Assembly: GCF_000721495.1 (NCBI RefSeq) | Contig: NZ_JOHY01000008.1 | Coordinates: forward strand, 62,001 to 126,000 | Direction of reading: 5' to 3' | Length of the DNA stretch: 64,000 nt | Source of the DNA: Streptomyces sp. NRRL F-5123 | GTDB lineage: Bacteria; Actinomycetota; Actinomycetes; Streptomycetales; Streptomycetaceae | Part shown: positions 63,210-64,000 of the stretch, piece by piece | Layout: each line of letters opens with the position of its first letter | How positions within the stretch are numbered: position 1 is the stretch's first letter | Notes under the pieces: model-generated | Told to the model about the DNA's origin: nothing | Seen by the model: the letters and a program-made list of their open reading frames with translations, nothing else | The model's database searches: none | Position numbers and translations under genes: made by a program

Positions 63210-64000
63210 ATGAGACTGCGCAAGACGACCGTTGCCGCCCTCACGGCGCTTCTCGCGGTCACCGCGCTCGCCGGCTGCAACAGAGGCAGCGACGACAAGG
63301 CCGGCAGCTCCGGCAAGGTGGGCATCGACCTGCCGCGCTCCGACACCGACTTCTGGAACTCCTACAACAGCTACATAGAGAAGGACCTCAAGAGCGAAGG
63401 CGTCTCCGCCCTGCCCCGCACCAACTCGCAGAACGACATCGGCAAGCTCGTCGCCAACGTCCAGACCTTCACCGACCAGGGTGCCAAGGCCGTCGTGATG
63501 GCCCCGCAGGACACCGGCGCCGTCGCCTCAACGCTGGACAAGCTGGCCGGCAAGAAGATCCCGGTGATCAGCGTCGACACCCGCCCCGACAAGGGCAAGG
63601 TCTACATGGTCGTGCGCGCCGACAACAAGGCGTACGGCTCCAACGCGTGCGAGTACCTGGGCAAGCAGCTCGGGGGCAAGGGCAAGGTCGTCGAGTTCGA
63701 GGGCGCGCTCGACTCCATCAACGGCCGCGACCGCTCCGAGGCGTTCGCGTCCTGCATGAAGAGCAAGTACCCGGGCATCAAGGTCATCGCGCTCGCGACC
63801 GACTGGAAGGGCGAGGTCGCCTCGGCGAAGCTGCAGACCACGCTCGCCTCCGACCCGGACGTCAACGGCATCTACATGCAGGCCGGCGGGGCCTTCCTGC
63901 AGCCGACGCTCGCCCTGCTGGAGCAGAAGCACCTGCTCAAGCCGCCGGGCACGCCGGGCCACATCACGATCATCTCCAACGACGGCATCCCGGACGAGTT
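63210..64000 (+). CDS. Sugar ABC-transporter substrate-binding lipoprotein (cut by window end)
   Basis: An open frame from ATG 63210 runs off the window after 263 residues. The signal ends in a lipobox (TALLAVTALAGCNRGSDD), so the protein is lipid-anchored outside the membrane. The mature sequence is a periplasmic-binding-protein type I fold: KVGIDLPRSDTDFWNSYN, AKAVVMAPQDTGAVASTLDK, KIPVISVDTRPDKGKVY and KVVEFEGALDSINGRDRSEA. It resembles ribose/rhamnose-type sugar binders and should be followed by permease and ATPase genes to the right. It is the third gene of the sugar-acid operon, 153 bp after the SDR. Confidence 0.93.
   Translation, partial: MRLRKTTVAALTALLAVTALAGCNRGSDDKAGSSGKVGIDLPRSDTDFWNSYNSYIEKDLKSEGVSALPRTNSQNDIGKLVANVQTFTDQGAKAVVMAPQDTGAVASTLDKLAGKKIPVISVDTRPDKGKVYMVVRADNKAYGSNACEYLGKQLGGKGKVVEFEGALDSINGRDRSEAFASCMKSKYPGIKVIALATDWKGEVASAKLQTTLASDPDVNGIYMQAGGAFLQPTLALLEQKHLLKPPGTPGHITIISNDGIPDE

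Overview
The window is GC-rich actinomycete chromosome, almost certainly Streptomyces. The signs are third-codon G/C bias, twin-arginine and LAxTG secretion signals, two chaplin genes, F420-dependent and mycothiol enzymes (LLM oxidoreductase, MshC), and a run of actinobacterial conserved families (DUF5703, DUF3090, SCO1664-like, PAC2). From memory, the gene content at 45-61 kb resembles the S. coelicolor SCO1660s-SCO1670s (chpC/chpH through mshC). The left 11 kb looks like accessory DNA and the rest like chromosomal backbone.

1-11 kb, accessory and decayed. A frameshifted 2H phosphoesterase is followed by fragments of a CRISPR array with 37-bp repeats and 35-37-bp spacers, at 980-1161, 1999-2107 and about 5698-5789. 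No cas gene lies in the window. The fragments are separated by an unknown ORF, a GNAT acetyltransferase, a truncated IS21 istA and a complete ISL3-type insertion sequence with 22-bp inverted ends and a DUF4259 passenger gene. Next comes a compact FxLD-type RiPP locus (XRE regulator, HAD hydrolase, FxLD methyltransferase, 60-residue precursor) with no dehydratase or cyclase. An excisionase remnant, a frameshifted tyrosine integrase and the 3' end of a pirin gene close this part.

11-20 kb, secreted proteins. Two related FG-GAP trypsin-like proteins have lost catalytic residues. They flank a 1133-residue twin-arginine-exported, alanine-rich ALF-repeat protein and a small exported protein. The 0.9-kb gap between the last two holds a cluster of short palindromes.

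20-45 kb, regulators, small-molecule enzymes and membrane proteins. These include LysR/DUF1330, a methyltransferase, HD and GlxA-type genes, an MFS permease, an NB-ARC/TPR regulator, a DUF3533-like membrane protein, a nitroreductase, a CsoR/CstR-type repressor with its palindrome, a GH35 beta-galactosidase, fumarylacetoacetase, an odd zinc-ribbon SDR, a multicopper oxidase, a LacI regulator, glyoxalase-fold proteins and an APH-fold kinase. A 161-bp MITE-like element has replaced the end of one glyoxalase-fold gene.

45-61 kb, conserved core: tRNA-Leu(GAG), an M20 peptidase, a short and a long chaplin, a RecD-like protein without a Walker A motif, an aldo/keto reductase, an F420-dependent oxidoreductase, a histidine phosphatase, DUF3090, an SCO1664-family protein, mshC, a small LuxR-type protein and a PAC2 protein.

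61-64 kb: the start of a sugar-acid operon (fuconate dehydratase-like enzyme, overlapping SDR, then a sugar-binding lipoprotein cut by the window edge), preceded by three copies of an ACATCSGAT-type operator.
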